DNA of 64,000 nucleotides from Candidatus Tepidiaquacellales bacterium UBA2330 (GTDB taxonomy: Bacteria; Bacteroidota; Ignavibacteria; Tepidaquicellales; Tepidaquicellaceae). This document shows positions 55,112 to 63,128 of the stretch, in pieces (within the stretch, counting starts at the first letter, position 1; each line of letters starts with the position of its first letter). The stretch spans positions 95,475-159,474 of the forward strand of contig DDUU01000011.1 in the NCBI GenBank assembly GCA_002344965.1, read 5' to 3'. The position numbers were made by a program, and so were the translations under genes. Under the pieces are notes generated by a model, which was not told where the DNA came from, searched no databases, and saw only the letters and a program-made list of their open reading frames with translations.

Positions 55112-55147
55112 AAGAGAATTCAATTTCATTGCATTCTCTTTTTTTAT
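55112..55147 (+). terminator. Intrinsic terminator of the exported-protein cluster
   Basis: AAGAGAAT (55112-55119) with ATTCTCTT (55133-55140), inner CAAT/ATTG pairing, then TTTTTTATT. Confidence 0.85.
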
Positions 55148-55151
55148 TGTT

Positions 55152-55185
55152 AAAAAAAAATCTCTGAAAAATATTCAGAGATTTT
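55152..55185 (-). terminator. Intrinsic terminator after tRNA-Ser
   Basis: 10-bp stem AATCTCTGAA (55159-55168) with TTCAGAGATT (55174-55183). On the minus strand it is followed by nine U (A run 55152-55160). Confidence 0.9.
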
Positions 55186-55188
55186 ATG

Positions 55189-55277
55189 CGGAAGGGGAGA
55201 GATTCGAACTCTCGGTACAGTTTGACCCGTACGACGGTTTAGCAAACCGTTGGTTTCAGCCACTCACCCACCCTTCC
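55189..55277 (-). tRNA. tRNA-Ser (anticodon GCT)
   Basis: 89 nt, class II. Acceptor GGAAGGG with CCCTTCC, discriminator G. Anticodon stem-loop ACGGTTT-GCT-AAACCGT, long variable arm, T loop GTTCGAATC. No CCA encoded. Confidence 0.95.
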
Positions 55278-55301
55278 TGATGTGAAACAAAAATAACGTA
55301 A

Positions 55302-55332
55302 CAAATATATTGCTTTAATCTTGTGAATTCAA
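55302..55332 (-). promoter_or_regulatory. Promoter of tRNA-Ser
   Basis: Minus strand TTG (55332-55330), 20 bp, TATATTTG (55309-55302). Full consensus, with the start of transcription expected about 20 nt before the tRNA. Confidence 0.75.
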
Positions 55333-55341
55333 TGAAAGAAA

Positions 55342-56712
55342 TTATTTCATTGAAGTTATATCACTGTAAACAACAAATATCATAAAAGCAATTAAAATGG
55401 CAAACCCGACATTCTGTAATACAAGCTGCACTTTATACGGCACAGGTTTTCTAACTATCCCTTCATAAAGCAGAAGCATAAAATGACCTCCGTCAAGAGC
55501 AGGGAAGGGAAGTATATTAATAACCGCTAAAGATATTGAAAGTAATGCCAGAAAACCAAGGAATGTATAAATTCCCCCTTCTGCTGACTGCGCGGAAACC
55601 TGCGCGATCTTAATCGGACCGCCTATAGCTTTTTTAAAAGCAATTTCACCTTTAAATATTTTAGCGATTGTTTTAAAAAATAATTCAATTCCCATATAAT
55701 ACATATCATTCACTGCTTTTGGCACAGCAGTTATAATATTATATTTTAATTCTTTTACCGGACCTGTATAATTTGCTGCAATCATTATTCCGATTGTTGA
55801 ATCAGAGGAAGGAGTAATATTACACTTTAAAACCTCGCCATTTCTTTTCCAGCTTAGTTCATTTTCAGAATTTGCATTTGATTTGATTAGATCAGTCAGC
55901 TGCTGGGGGTTAATAATTTCAATATCGTTAAAACCGGTAATGACATCACCTTTTTGCAAACCGCATTTATCCGCCGGCATACCTGATATGATATCATTAA
56001 TTTCAGGTCTGTATCCTTCGGCATAAATTCCAAATGATCTTTCCGTCAGATCACCTGTTTTGTCTTTCGGAACTGAAATTAATTTATTTTCACCGCCTCT
56101 GCTAACTAGAAAATCAAGATGCTCGCCCAGATTATCAAGATAAAGTTTTGTCTGAACATCTTCCCAGGACTCAACTTTGTTGTTATTGATAAACAGTATT
56201 TTATCTCCCGGTTTTAGCTCTGAGGCTGCTGCGGGAGTATTTAATCCGATATAGCCAATAGTTGTAGTATCAGTTAATGTTTTACCTTTTATAAGTGTTA
56301 AAGAGTAAAAAATTATAAAAGCCAGAAGAAAATTCATAATTACGCCTGCAGTAATGACGATCATTCTTTTCCATACCGGTTTGGCTCTGTATTCCCATGG
56401 CTGCGGATCTTTATTTATGAATTCCTTATCCATGCTTTCATCAATCATGCCTGAAACTTTAACATATCCGCCGATCGGGAAAGCGCAGATCCTGTAATCA
56501 GTTTTATCTCCTAAGATTACATCATCACTTAAAGATCCAAATGTAAATCCATTAACCTTATTATAACCGAAGAGTCTGTATCCTATCCCAAGCGCAAATA
56601 CTTCCGCTCTCATTCCTGTCATTCTGGCAGCTATAAAGTGACCGAATTCATGAATGAAAACAAGTATTCCGATTACGATAAGAAAGTAAAATGTTGTGCT
56701 TAAAAATTCCAT
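55342..56712 (-). CDS. rseP: RIP site-2 metalloprotease RseP
   Basis: A 456-residue intramembrane zinc protease. HEFGH (21-25) in the first TM segment and the LDGGHF motif in NILPFPALDGGHF supply the metal ligands; PDZ domains lie between. In E. coli RseP cleaves the anti-sigma factor RseA after a first cut. Here an anti-sigma gene lies three genes upstream in the same run. It follows dxr, a common neighbour. Confidence 0.95.
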   Translation of the reverse strand: MEFLSTTFYFLIVIGILVFIHEFGHFIAARMTGMRAEVFALGIGYRLFGYNKVNGFTFGSLSDDVILGDKTDYRICAFPIGGYVKVSGMIDESMDKEFINKDPQPWEYRAKPVWKRMIVITAGVIMNFLLAFIIFYSLTLIKGKTLTDTTTIGYIGLNTPAAASELKPGDKILFINNNKVESWEDVQTKLYLDNLGEHLDFLVSRGGENKLISVPKDKTGDLTERSFGIYAEGYRPEINDIISGMPADKCGLQKGDVITGFNDIEIINPQQLTDLIKSNANSENELSWKRNGEVLKCNITPSSDSTIGIMIAANYTGPVKELKYNIITAVPKAVNDMYYMGIELFFKTIAKIFKGEIAFKKAIGGPIKIAQVSAQSAEGGIYTFLGFLALLSISLAVINILPFPALDGGHFMLLLYEGIVRKPVPYKVQLVLQNVGFAILIAFMIFVVYSDITSMK

Positions 56713-56769
56713 AATTATCTTAAACTTATAAGATAAAATTAATTAATTAAAAATTAGAGTTAAAAAAAA

Positions 56770-57942
56770 CTACTTAGAATAAAATTTTTGTTTTTCTTTA
56801 ATCTTTCTCCGTACTGATTCATCTGTTTCAGTAATATTTTCAAGACTCAGCTCATTATTATCATTAAAATTATTTAAAGCCGACTCAATTAGTTCAGGTA
56901 TTTCGGTAAAGCTTAATTCTTTGTTTAAAAATAGTTCGACAGCTACTTCATTTGCAGCATTTAAAACAGTCGGATAAATCCCGCCGGAGTTCAATGATTC
57001 CATTGCAAGTTTCAGGCATTTAAATTTTTCATAATCCGGTGGCTCAAATGTGAGATTAAAAGGATTACTGAAATCCATTTTAGGGAAATTATTAACTACT
57101 CTGTCCGGAAAAGTTAAAGCAAATTGTATAGGCAGTTTCATATCCGGAATACCAAGCTGCGCAATAACAGATCCGTCAATAAATTCTACCATTGAATGAA
57201 TAACTGACTGTTTATGTATAACAACTGATATCTGTGAAGGCAAAAGATTGAAAAGCCATTTAGCTTCAATAATTTCAAGTCCTTTGTTCATCATTGTTGC
57301 AGAATCGATGGTGATTTTTTTACCCATAATCCAGTTTGGATGAGCTAACGCGTCATTAACAGACACATGTTTTAGTTCTTCAGCTGTTTTGTTTAAAAAC
57401 GGACCGCCTGATGCAGTAAGTATAATTCCCGATACATTATTCATTTTTTCTCCGGTCAGACACTGAAAAATAGCAGAGTGTTCGCTGTCAATGGGGATCA
57501 ATGTGGCTGAATACTTTTTAATTAGTTTGTTTACAATTTCTCCGCCAACCACCAGTGTTTCTTTATTTGCAAGAGCGATTCTTCTGTCTTTTTTAATGGC
57601 GTTGATAGTAGGTTCAAGACCGGCAATACCTACAAGTGAAGAAATGAGTACAGTAAAATCATCACGTTCAGATAATTCTAACAAACCTTTTCTTCCTTTG
57701 AAAATTTCCAGATTCTTAAAATTATTCCGGGAAATAAACTTTTCACAACTTAATTCATCGGTAATAGCAACTCCTTTAGGCGAATATTTTCTGATTTGTT
57801 CTGAAAGTATATCAATACTTGAATTTGTTGTAAGGTAGGTTACGGAAAAATCTAATCCATTGTTGTTAAGATTGTCTATTACTTCAAGAGAATTACTTCC
57901 TATTGATCCGGTAGAGCCGAAGATGCAAACTTTTTCTGACAT
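56770..57942 (-). CDS. dxr: 1-deoxy-D-xylulose 5-phosphate reductoisomerase
   Basis: A 390-residue second enzyme of the MEP isoprenoid pathway. NADPH loop GSTGSIG (9-15), catalytic/metal segment IPIDSEHSAIFQCL, flexible loop ASGGPF and HPNWIMGKKITIDSATMMNK. Full length. Dxs, the first enzyme, is encoded at the right edge. Confidence 0.97.
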   Translation of the reverse strand: MSEKVCIFGSTGSIGSNSLEVIDNLNNNGLDFSVTYLTTNSSIDILSEQIRKYSPKGVAITDELSCEKFISRNNFKNLEIFKGRKGLLELSERDDFTVLISSLVGIAGLEPTINAIKKDRRIALANKETLVVGGEIVNKLIKKYSATLIPIDSEHSAIFQCLTGEKMNNVSGIILTASGGPFLNKTAEELKHVSVNDALAHPNWIMGKKITIDSATMMNKGLEIIEAKWLFNLLPSQISVVIHKQSVIHSMVEFIDGSVIAQLGIPDMKLPIQFALTFPDRVVNNFPKMDFSNPFNLTFEPPDYEKFKCLKLAMESLNSGGIYPTVLNAANEVAVELFLNKELSFTEIPELIESALNNFNDNNELSLENITETDESVRRKIKEKQKFYSK

Positions 57943-57960
57943 TAATATAGTAAAAACAAA

Positions 57961-58000
57961 ATAAAAATAAAAAACTCAAGAAACAGAATTCTTGAGTTTT
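57961..58000 (-). terminator. Intrinsic terminator after the TlpA-like gene
   Basis: 12-bp stem AAAACTCAAGAA (57971-57982) with TTCTTGAGTTTT (57989-58000), followed on the minus strand by a U-rich tract. It may separate the sigma-factor operon from dxr-rseP. Confidence 0.85.
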
Positions 58001-58029
58001 AAAATATATTTATTATTATAAAAATAAAA

Positions 58030-58686
58030 TTAATTTAGATATTTATTGATAATTTTTAGAAAGTCATCTTTCTTACGGGATCCGATAATTGTTTCTGCGA
58101 TTTTTCCGTTTTTATCTATTATAAAAGTAGTTGGAACTGCTTCAATGTTTTCACCTGTAGCTTCTCCGAATGCATCTACTACTTCCTGATTCCCATCCAG
58201 TATAGTATATTTAACCGGATTAGTTTTCAAAAAGTCACTGACTTTGGCTGATTTTTCCTGCTGAAAAACATTCATGCCGATCATTCTGAAATTTTTTGAT
58301 TTAAGCTCTTCCGAAATGCTTGAAAGATCAGGCATTTCCTTTATGCAAGGTCCGCACCATGTAGCCCAGAAATTCAGAAGAATAACATTTCCCTTCAGGT
58401 CATTAAGCGAAGCTTTTTTTCCGTCTTCTGTCCAGGTTACGTTTGGGGAAACTTTTTTACCTGCTGATTTTTCTACTGATTCAACTATAAAAAGATCAGT
58501 ATTTGAAACTGTCTTTACTGAATTATCTGTGGATGTGGTTTTATTTTCAACTGTTTTTGATTCTTTGGAGTCTTTATACTTTTTATCTGAAACTTCTTTT
58601 TCAGAAGCATCTTTGCTGCATGATGCAACAATAAACAATAGGAATAAAAAATTAAAACTTAAAAAATATTTCTTCATTATATACAT
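58030..58686 (-). CDS. TlpA/ResA-like thioredoxin lipoprotein
   Basis: A 218-residue envelope thiol-disulfide oxidoreductase. Signal with lipobox VASC, a Lys/Ser/Thr-rich linker, then a thioredoxin domain with the active site FWATWCGPCIKEMP and cis-Pro region AVPTTFIID. It begins immediately after the anti-sigma stop (TAA directly followed by ATG); the Met three codons later (58677) is the better signal-peptide start. It could reduce envelope thiols or sense redox state for the neighbouring sigma system. Confidence 0.92.
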   Translation of the reverse strand: MYIMKKYFLSFNFLFLLFIVASCSKDASEKEVSDKKYKDSKESKTVENKTTSTDNSVKTVSNTDLFIVESVEKSAGKKVSPNVTWTEDGKKASLNDLKGNVILLNFWATWCGPCIKEMPDLSSISEELKSKNFRMIGMNVFQQEKSAKVSDFLKTNPVKYTILDGNQEVVDAFGEATGENIEAVPTTFIIDKNGKIAETIIGSRKKDDFLKIINKYLN

Positions 58687-59640
58687 TTATTTTAATTTAT
58701 AATTAGTGAGAGCTGTTTTTATTTCACTGGATTCCATTCCTGCAAGAGAAGAACAAATCACATTATCTTTTTGCCACATAACAGTAGAAGTATTTTCCAG
58801 TTTATTAATACAGGTTATCCAGTTTTCTCCGCTGTTTAAAGCGCTTTTCACTTTATCACATATAATAATCTTATCGCTTCTCATTAACTTATTCATTGAA
58901 GCCTGAAACGTATATATATATTTATTTCCAGCTCTGTGAATGATATGAGCAATTTTTTCACCGTTAATTTCATTGCAGACTCCTCCGATTAAAACAGCAT
59001 CTTTAACATCAGGAATAAATACTCTAAAATCCAGATGTTTATTCATTTTTTCGGCTAACTCATCAGCATTTGCTGTTTCAAACTGTACATTAACATTGCC
59101 TGATTGAAATTTATCAAAAGCTTCTCTGGAAATAGTAACAATATCATTTTTTGCATATTCAGAAACTGTTTCATTATCAATAAGAAAGCTATTAATGGCG
59201 AAAGCAGAAACAACAAGCAAAATGAAAATTACAGAAGCGTATGCAAAATTTCTTTTGAGATTGGATTTTTGCTCGAGCATTCTGTGATTTATAAAACTTT
59301 CATTTTCTTTATTTGAATAAACTGAAGGTTTTATTGCAGTTTTTTTAATATAATCATCGATACTTTTTCCAATATTTGTGTAGAGATAAAGAGGGGTTTC
59401 TATTTTTTCCCCAAGTCTGGATTTACATAATTCTTTTACGGATTTTTCAAGTTCATATCTGTTTTTGTAATTCTGATCTTTTTCTATCAGCTCTTTAATT
59501 TGATTTAACTCATTCTCATCTTTAATTTCATTGTCAATATAAGATGTTATGAGTTCATAATTTAAATCTGAATTTTTCTGATTTGAATCATCAGGAGGGT
59601 CAAGTTCAGAATTGGCCGGGTTGTTTGGAGTATCAGACAT
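58687..59640 (-). CDS. Transmembrane anti-sigma factor-like protein
   Basis: A 317-residue single-pass protein. The cytosolic part has an anti-sigma-domain-like segment (LNYELITSYIDNEIKDENE with conserved spacing to KELCKSR) that lacks the HxxxCxxC zinc set. There is one TM at about 132-156 (FAYASVIFILLVVSAFAINS) and a C-terminal periplasmic domain of about 160 residues I do not recognise. Its position directly after the ECF sigma gene is the main support. Confidence 0.78.
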   Translation of the reverse strand: MSDTPNNPANSELDPPDDSNQKNSDLNYELITSYIDNEIKDENELNQIKELIEKDQNYKNRYELEKSVKELCKSRLGEKIETPLYLYTNIGKSIDDYIKKTAIKPSVYSNKENESFINHRMLEQKSNLKRNFAYASVIFILLVVSAFAINSFLIDNETVSEYAKNDIVTISREAFDKFQSGNVNVQFETANADELAEKMNKHLDFRVFIPDVKDAVLIGGVCNEINGEKIAHIIHRAGNKYIYTFQASMNKLMRSDKIIICDKVKSALNSGENWITCINKLENTSTVMWQKDNVICSSLAGMESSEIKTALTNYKLK

Positions 59641-59685
59641 TTAAAAAAGTATAAAGTTTATATAATTGTCAATTTAATTTTAAAT

Positions 59686-60465
59686 TCATTTTATTAGATT
59701 GTTTTCCACATCATAACCTCTTTTTCTTGCATATTCAAGAAGTTTCTGCTGTAAAACTTTTCTTCCTCTGTGCAATCTGCTTCTTACGGTACCTATAGGA
59801 CACTGAACGAATTCAGCAATTTCTTCATAACTTAATCCTTCGAGATCACAAAGTATAACTACAGTTTTGAAGTCATCCTGAAGAGAATTTAAGGCTTTAA
59901 GAAGTTCATCATCGAGTAAATTCGAAAAAACCTTTTCCTGCAGATCAGTAGAATCTATCTTTGAAGATCTGATGTTATCAAAGAAGTTTTCTATTTCCCC
60001 GTAGTCAACTTTCCCGGGTTCTTTTTGTCTCTTTCTGTACTTATTAATGAACAAATTTTTCATTATGCGGAACAGCCATGCTTTACAATTAGTTCCTTTC
60101 TCAAATTTATCAAAAAATCTGAAAGCTCTTAAAAAAGTTTCCTGTAAAAGATCGTCGGCATCAAGTTTATTTCCGGTTAATTTATAAGCATAGTTATGAA
60201 TAATTCTCATATGAGGCATTGCTTCCGCATCAAAATCTTTTTTTCTTTTAAGTAATTCTTCCTCGGAAATTTCTTCGGCTATTTCTTCAGATATTTCATC
60301 AGGATTTTCTTCAGATACATTATCAATGCTGTCAACGGAAACTTCGGACGAATCAGAAACATTATTCTCTTCCTTATCTTCAATCATACCGGAATCTAAT
60401 TCTTCATTTAGTTCGGTATTAAGGTCTGAAGTTTTATTCAACGGTTTTTCTTTAGAAGTTGCCAT
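59686..60465 (-). CDS. ECF RNA polymerase sigma factor with acidic N-terminal extension
   Basis: A 259-residue extracytoplasmic-function sigma factor. Residues 1-75 are Glu/Asp/Ser-rich low complexity, unusual for the group. Region 2 follows (DADDLLQETFLRAFRFFDKFEKGTN, CKAWLFRIMKNLFINKYRKRQ) and region 4 after that (LEGLSYEEIAEFVQCPIGTVRSRLHRGR). The usual ECF length is about 190, so the extension adds roughly 75. It heads an operon with its presumed anti-sigma and a thioredoxin. Confidence 0.93.
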   Translation of the reverse strand: MATSKEKPLNKTSDLNTELNEELDSGMIEDKEENNVSDSSEVSVDSIDNVSEENPDEISEEIAEEISEEELLKRKKDFDAEAMPHMRIIHNYAYKLTGNKLDADDLLQETFLRAFRFFDKFEKGTNCKAWLFRIMKNLFINKYRKRQKEPGKVDYGEIENFFDNIRSSKIDSTDLQEKVFSNLLDDELLKALNSLQDDFKTVVILCDLEGLSYEEIAEFVQCPIGTVRSRLHRGRKVLQQKLLEYARKRGYDVENNLIK

Positions 60466-60642
60466 TTTTATAATTGAAATAAACTAATTATTAATAGGAT
60501 ATAATACAATGAAAGAATTCCTTTCGAATAAATTCAATTTGAATACAAAATTATTATTTGTGAAAACTTTAAACTTAAAAGAAAATGAGTACAGAAAATT
60601 TTTAGAAATGTATCTATATGAATAATTAGATTATTGAAGAAG

Positions 60643-60716
60643 GGCGAGCAACGGGGCTCGAACCCGCGACATTCAGAACCACAATCTGACGCTCTGCCAA
60701 CTGAGCTATGCTCGCC
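60643..60716 (-). tRNA. tRNA-His (anticodon GTG)
   Basis: 74 nt including the family-specific G-1 (60716), which pairs with C73 (60643). Acceptor GCGAGCA with TGCTCGC, anticodon stem-loop CAGATT-GTG-GTTCTG, T loop GGGTTCGAGCCCC. No complete CCA encoded. Confidence 0.95.
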
Positions 60717-60727
60717 GTTTTGTTTTA

Positions 60728-60757
60728 CAAAATAACTTAATCTTATTTTTATTTCAA
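60728..60757 (-). promoter_or_regulatory. Candidate promoter of tRNA-His
   Basis: Minus strand TTG (60757-60755), 19 bp, TTATTTTG (60735-60728, 7 of 8). It lies just downstream of the tRNA-Asn terminator, as expected for separate units. Confidence 0.5.
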
Positions 60758-60778
60758 TTCTTATTTTACCGGAATCAA

Positions 60779-60810
60779 ATAAAAAAAAATCCCTGATTTC
60801 AGGGATTTTG
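60779..60810 (-). terminator. Intrinsic terminator after tRNA-Asn
   Basis: Stem AATCCCTGA (60788-60796) with TCAGGGATT (60799-60807), followed on the minus strand by a run of about ten U. Confidence 0.88.
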
Positions 60811-60882
60811 CTCGACAGGCAGGACTTGAACCTGCAACCCTTCGGTTAACAGCCGAATGCTCCACCATTGAGCTACTGTCGA
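60811..60882 (-). tRNA. tRNA-Asn (anticodon GTT)
   Basis: 72 nt. Acceptor TCGACAG with CTGTCGA, discriminator G, D arm AGCTCAATGGTGGAGC, anticodon stem-loop TTCGGCT-GTT-AACCGAA, T loop AGGTTCAAGTCCT. Confidence 0.95.
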
Positions 60883-60890
60883 ATAAAACA

Positions 60891-60921
60891 CAAATATAAA
60901 TACAACATCATTTTTAATCAA
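60891..60921 (-). promoter_or_regulatory. Promoter of tRNA-Asn
   Basis: Minus strand TTG (60921-60919), 20 bp, TATATTTG (60898-60891): full consensus. Transcription would begin only a few bases before the tRNA. Confidence 0.78.
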
Positions 60922-60941
60922 TGAAGAAATGAAGAATATTT

Positions 60942-61616
60942 TTAATTTTCGGAAATTTTATACAATCTCCACCATGGGGTCTTTGGGCTTGAATGGTGTT
61001 CGTGATGATAACCGAAAAAATAACAACTGAGCATAGCCCAAAAGTGATTTTTTTTCTGAGATCGTGCGAAGTGTGGAGAGTGTAGCCCTTCATCCGGATT
61101 TCTGTGTGGAAGATATGTCCCGAAGTAAAACAGCTGAAGCGTGCTGAGTATTGAAGGTATCACCCAAAATAAAATTACACCGGCATTACTGTAAAACAAT
61201 GTTAAGATGTTGAATAATATAGCCATTGTAACCAGCTGAAATATTGAAACATAATTGGACAGAAATTTAAACCACCAAAGCACTAAATTTTGAGATCTTG
61301 GATTGAAATCAGGGTCATCCTCTGATGTCGGGGAACTATGATGCATTAAATGGCTTTTCAAAAGTTTTTTAAAACTAAATCCTGCAAAGAGAAATGAAGT
61401 CAAGTAACCAAATGAATTGTTTACAAATTTACTTTTGCAGATATTTTTATGCATGGCATCGTGAGAAGTTATGAATATTCCTGTAAACAAATAGGTCTGA
61501 ACCAATATGTGAAAGTAAAGCAGCGGATCAGAAAATGAAATATCCTGTTTGCCAAGAATATAAAACAAGTGAGATGACCAGCACATAATGATCAATAAAG
61601 CAACTGCAATTCCCAT
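60942..61616 (-). CDS. crtW: Beta-carotene ketolase-like fatty-acid-hydroxylase-superfamily protein (CrtW type)
   Basis: A 224-residue membrane di-iron enzyme with the three His clusters of CrtW ketolases: SHDAMH (His52, His56), KSHLMHHSSP (His89, 92, 93) and FGYHHEHHSSPKTPWW (His204-208). It also has the YFGTYLPHR stretch shared with cyanobacterial and bacterial CrtW. The family adds keto groups at C4 of beta-ionone rings (canthaxanthin, echinenone). It is slightly shorter than most CrtW at the N-terminus. No other carotenoid gene adjoins it, though dxs and dxr are in the window. Confidence 0.75.
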   Translation of the reverse strand: MGIAVALLIIMCWSSHLFYILGKQDISFSDPLLYFHILVQTYLFTGIFITSHDAMHKNICKSKFVNNSFGYLTSFLFAGFSFKKLLKSHLMHHSSPTSEDDPDFNPRSQNLVLWWFKFLSNYVSIFQLVTMAILFNILTLFYSNAGVILFWVIPSILSTLQLFYFGTYLPHRNPDEGLHSPHFARSQKKNHFWAMLSCYFFGYHHEHHSSPKTPWWRLYKISEN

Positions 61617-61681
61617 TTTATCAGTAATTATAAATGATTAGTTTCAATATCAAATTATTTTCTTATTAATAAAATTCAAAA

Positions 61682-62863
61682 TTGAATTCACCTGTTTCTG
61701 TTTCAGAATTGACAAGAGATTTAAAAAATACCATTGAAAGAAATTTTTCCTTTGTATTTGTCAAAGGCGAGATCTCAAATTTCAAAAATCATTCTTCCGG
61801 TCATTTTTATTTTTCGCTAAAGGACAGCAAATCACAAATTAGTGCAGTAATGTGGAATTCAAGAGCTAAAGACCTGAACTTTATGCCGGAAGACGGTATG
61901 AGCGTACTTATAAAAGGGAGAATTACTTTATATGAAACCAGGGGAAGCTATCAGATAGATGCATTCGAAATACTTCCTTCCGGAGTCGGAGAGCTCCAGA
62001 TAGCATTTGAAAAACTTAAGAAAAAATTATATGATGAAGGGTTATTTGATGAAAGATATAAAAAACCCATTCCTTTGTATCCGGAAAAAGTTACACTTAT
62101 CACTTCTGAAACCGGCGCAGCATTTCATGATTTTATAAAAGTAACGGAGAACAGGTATCCGTTAGTAAGAATATTACTCATACCAGCGATTATGCAGGGC
62201 GCAAACTCAGCTGAAAGCATCTGCAGTGCAATTAAAAAAGCAAACAGCGTTGCCTACAAATCAGAGATTATTGTAATAACCCGCGGCGGAGGATCAATAG
62301 AGGATCTATGGACTTTCAATGAAGAGAAGGTTGCTAGGGCAATTTTTAATTCGAAAATACCTGTTGTATCCGCAGTTGGTCATGAAGTGGATTTTACGAT
62401 AAGCGATTTCACTGCAGACAAAAGAGCACCCACGCCGTCCGCTGCAGCTGAGATGATTTTCCCCGATGCCTATGATCTGAAATTAAGATTAAATGTAAGT
62501 GAAAACAGTTTAAAGAGACATATCCATTACAGGATAAATAAATTAAAAAATGAACTCAGCAGTATTGAAAGAAATTATTACTTTAAAAGACCTGCAGATC
62601 TTATAAATGAATTCAGAATGAATCTTGATGCGCTTGACAGGGACATTAAGTCAGTAACAGCAGGAAAATTCCGGAATATAAAAACTAATATTGAAACCAA
62701 CAGAAAATTACTTAATTCTCTAAACCCTGAAAATGTCTTAAAAAGAGGATTTGCTATAATCAGAAGAGATGAAAGGATTGTAACGCAGAGCAGTCAGTTA
62801 AAAATAAAAGATGAAATTCAGATTAGATTCAGTGACGGTGAATCTGATGCAATCGTAAAATAA
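61682..62863 (+). CDS. xseA: Exodeoxyribonuclease VII large subunit
   Basis: A 393-residue nuclease subunit. N-terminal OB fold (VKGEISNFKNHSSGHFYFSLKD), central catalytic domain with LITSETGAAFHDF, VITRGGGSIEDLW and the GHEVDFTISDFTAD motif, then coiled-coil helices. TTG start. It pairs with xseB 18 nt downstream. Confidence 0.95.
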   Translation: MNSPVSVSELTRDLKNTIERNFSFVFVKGEISNFKNHSSGHFYFSLKDSKSQISAVMWNSRAKDLNFMPEDGMSVLIKGRITLYETRGSYQIDAFEILPSGVGELQIAFEKLKKKLYDEGLFDERYKKPIPLYPEKVTLITSETGAAFHDFIKVTENRYPLVRILLIPAIMQGANSAESICSAIKKANSVAYKSEIIVITRGGGSIEDLWTFNEEKVARAIFNSKIPVVSAVGHEVDFTISDFTADKRAPTPSAAAEMIFPDAYDLKLRLNVSENSLKRHIHYRINKLKNELSSIERNYYFKRPADLINEFRMNLDALDRDIKSVTAGKFRNIKTNIETNRKLLNSLNPENVLKRGFAIIRRDERIVTQSSQLKIKDEIQIRFSDGESDAIVK

Positions 62864-62881
62864 AATCATACATCAAACTAT

Positions 62882-63097
62882 ATGTCAAAAAAGAAAGTTA
62901 CGGAAGACACATTCGGCAGCAGCTATAAAAAGCTTGAAGTAATTCTTGCTAAGCTTGAAACAGAAATAGAAGATCATTCGCTTGAGGAAATTATAGAAAA
63001 ATATCAGGAGGCGATCAATCTTTTAAAAATCTGCAGAAAAAAACTTGATGAAGCGGAATTGAAAATCGAAAAATTAAGCACTGAAGAAGAGAATTAA
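62882..63097 (+). CDS. xseB: Exodeoxyribonuclease VII small subunit
   Basis: A 71-residue helical subunit with FGSSYKKLEVILAKLE and LEEIIEKYQEAINLLK, the usual size and pattern. It lies between xseA and dxs, a common arrangement. Confidence 0.94.
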   Translation: MSKKKVTEDTFGSSYKKLEVILAKLETEIEDHSLEEIIEKYQEAINLLKICRKKLDEAELKIEKLSTEEEN

Positions 63098-63128
63098 AAA
63101 CAGTATATTTGCACAAACTATTTTTAAA

